Translations under genes and position numbers: made by a program
Source of the DNA: an uncultured Trueperaceae bacterium
GTDB lineage: Bacteria > Deinococcota > Deinococci > Deinococcales > Trueperaceae
Length of the DNA: 64,000 bases
Assembly: GCA_913057685.1 (NCBI GenBank)
Contig: CAJXOA010000001.1
Location: 1-64,000, forward strand
Reading direction: 5' to 3'
The notes under the pieces: generated by a model
The model's database searches: none
Told to the model about the DNA's origin: nothing
Seen by the model: only the letters and a program-made list of their open reading frames with translations
Shown: piece by piece, positions 63,101 to 64,000 of the stretch
Position numbering within the stretch: position 1 is the stretch's first letter
Layout of the letters: each line of letters opens with the position of its first letter

Positions 63101-64000
63101 GGGTCCGCGTCGCCTCGGCCGGGACCGGCAAGACGACCCGCCTCGTCGCGCGGTTCCTGGAGGCCATCCAGGGGGGCACCCCGCTGCGCCGCATCGCCGG
63201 CGTCACCTTCACGCGCGCCGCCGCGGCGGAGCTCCGCGAGCGGGTCGGGGAGGGCCTCGACGTGCTGCTGGAGGAGGGCCGCTACCTCGACCTGGTCCGC
63301 CTCGACCCCGCCGCACGGGAGGCGGTCGAGCGCGCCCGGCGCGAGCGCGACGGGGCGACGTTGACGACGATCCACGGCTTCATGGCGTCGGGCTTGCGCC
63401 TCTCCGCACCGCAGTTGGGGCTGGATCCGGCGTTCGGGACGCTGCCGCCGTGGGAGGCGCAGGCGACGTTCGACGAGGAGTTCGCCGCGGTCCTCCTCCT
63501 CGCCGAGGACCCGGAGCACCCCCTCCACGGCCCCGCCACCCGCCTGGCGGGGCGGGCGGCGGCGCTGGCGGGCGTGCTGTTCCGGCAGCGCTCCCTCGCG
63601 CCCACCCTCGCGCCCGCCCCCGACGACGCGGACGCGGCCGACCTGCTGGCGCTCTACCGCGCGGCGTACGGGCGCTACCAGGCGCGGATCGGTGCGGCGC
63701 GGCTCGCGCCGGCGGAGATCGAACGGCGCGCCCTGGCGATGGTCGAGGTGCCCGCCGCCCGCGCCCGCCTCGCCGCCCGCGCGCCGCTCGTGATCGTGGA
63801 CGAGTACCAGGACGTCAACCCGGTGCAGGGCCGCTTCTTCGCGGCGCTCGAGGCGGCCGGCGTCGAGGTCGAGGTGGTCGGCGACCCGAAGCAGTCGATC
63901 TACGGCTTCCGTCAGGCGGACGTCGAGGTGTTCCGCACCGCCCTCGCGCACGGCGAGGCGCTCGAGCCGCTCACCCGCACCCGCCGCCACGCGGCGCTCG
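63097..64000 (+). CDS. addA: AddA-like UvrD/Rep helicase, 5' part (truncated by window end)
   Basis: The open frame starts at GTG overlapping the addB stop and runs to the end of the window (about 301 codons). Walker A (ASAGTGKTT) is at residues 4-12, motif Ia-like VTFTRAAAAELRERV follows, then TIHGF, Walker B IVDEYQDVNPVQ and motif III VVGDPKQSIYGFRQAD. These are the superfamily 1 UvrD/RecB-type helicase motifs of AddA. The nuclease end lies outside the window. Confidence 0.93.
   Translation, partial: MRVRVASAGTGKTTRLVARFLEAIQGGTPLRRIAGVTFTRAAAAELRERVGEGLDVLLEEGRYLDLVRLDPAAREAVERARRERDGATLTTIHGFMASGLRLSAPQLGLDPAFGTLPPWEAQATFDEEFAAVLLLAEDPEHPLHGPATRLAGRAAALAGVLFRQRSLAPTLAPAPDDADAADLLALYRAAYGRYQARIGAARLAPAEIERRALAMVEVPAARARLAARAPLVIVDEYQDVNPVQGRFFAALEAAGVEVEVVGDPKQSIYGFRQADVEVFRTALAHGEALEPLTRTRRHAAL

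Overview
The window is a 64 kb piece of a GC-rich bacterial chromosome. The gene content fits the Deinococcota, most likely a Truepera-like lineage: a SigA with a long Lys/Ala-rich N-terminal tail, a HspR-type (HAIR) operator ahead of dnaK, LacI-controlled CUT1 sugar importers, TAXI-TRAP and BMP importers, and many start codons placed 5-8 nt after a TANNNT -10 box (the leaderless style known from Deinococcus). This placement is inference from content; I see no rRNA, tRNA, CRISPR, phage or IS element.

Layout. 1-5.0 kb: 3' end of an SDR gene, a MenC/N-acylamino-acid-racemase-type enolase, a small unknown protein, sigA and a glycerophosphodiesterase. 5.1-12.75 kb: the most unusual block. Four OmpR-type regulators with degenerate receivers and no kinase surround a coupled trio encoding a secreted pilin-like protein, a PapD/DUF916-like chaperone-like protein and a 940-residue usher-like beta-rich protein. 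12.75-17.8 kb: TAXI-TRAP importer (fused permease, DUF1850 protein, receptor), divergent from a CaiB/BaiF CoA-transferase. 17.8-22.0 kb: PAF-acetylhydrolase-like hydrolase, GH3 glycosidase, M23 peptidase.

22.0-35.6 kb: two sugar regulons. One is SBP-permease-permease-GH42 beta-galactosidase-LacI. The other is a GH4 alpha-galactosidase-LacI unit divergent from SBP-permease-permease-sulfatase. Neither carries an ABC ATPase. 35.6-38.8 kb: LexA divergent from a Crp/Fnr regulator, then a dienelactone-hydrolase-like protein and NfuA. 38.8-46.6 kb: a complete BMP-type nucleoside ABC importer, adenine deaminase and SurE, which together look like nucleoside/purine salvage. 46.6-52.1 kb: VTT membrane protein, Dpp-type peptide importer (no ATPases), YciI-like protein, ketopantoate reductase. 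52.1-57.6 kb: dnaK-grpE-dnaJ with a coupled SGNH lipoprotein, then a secreted PpiC prolyl isomerase. 57.7-64.0 kb: PdxH, a DUF255 protein, AddB and the start of AddA, which runs off the window.

Recurrent architecture. Genes in operons commonly overlap as GTGA/ATGA. At three SBP-to-permease junctions and after the BMP receptor gene there is a large GC stem-loop without a U-tract, probably protecting or boosting the receptor mRNA. Promoters, where visible, are TTGACA-like with 17-18 nt to a TAnnnT -10. All functions are by family recognition from sequence read by eye; no database search was run.
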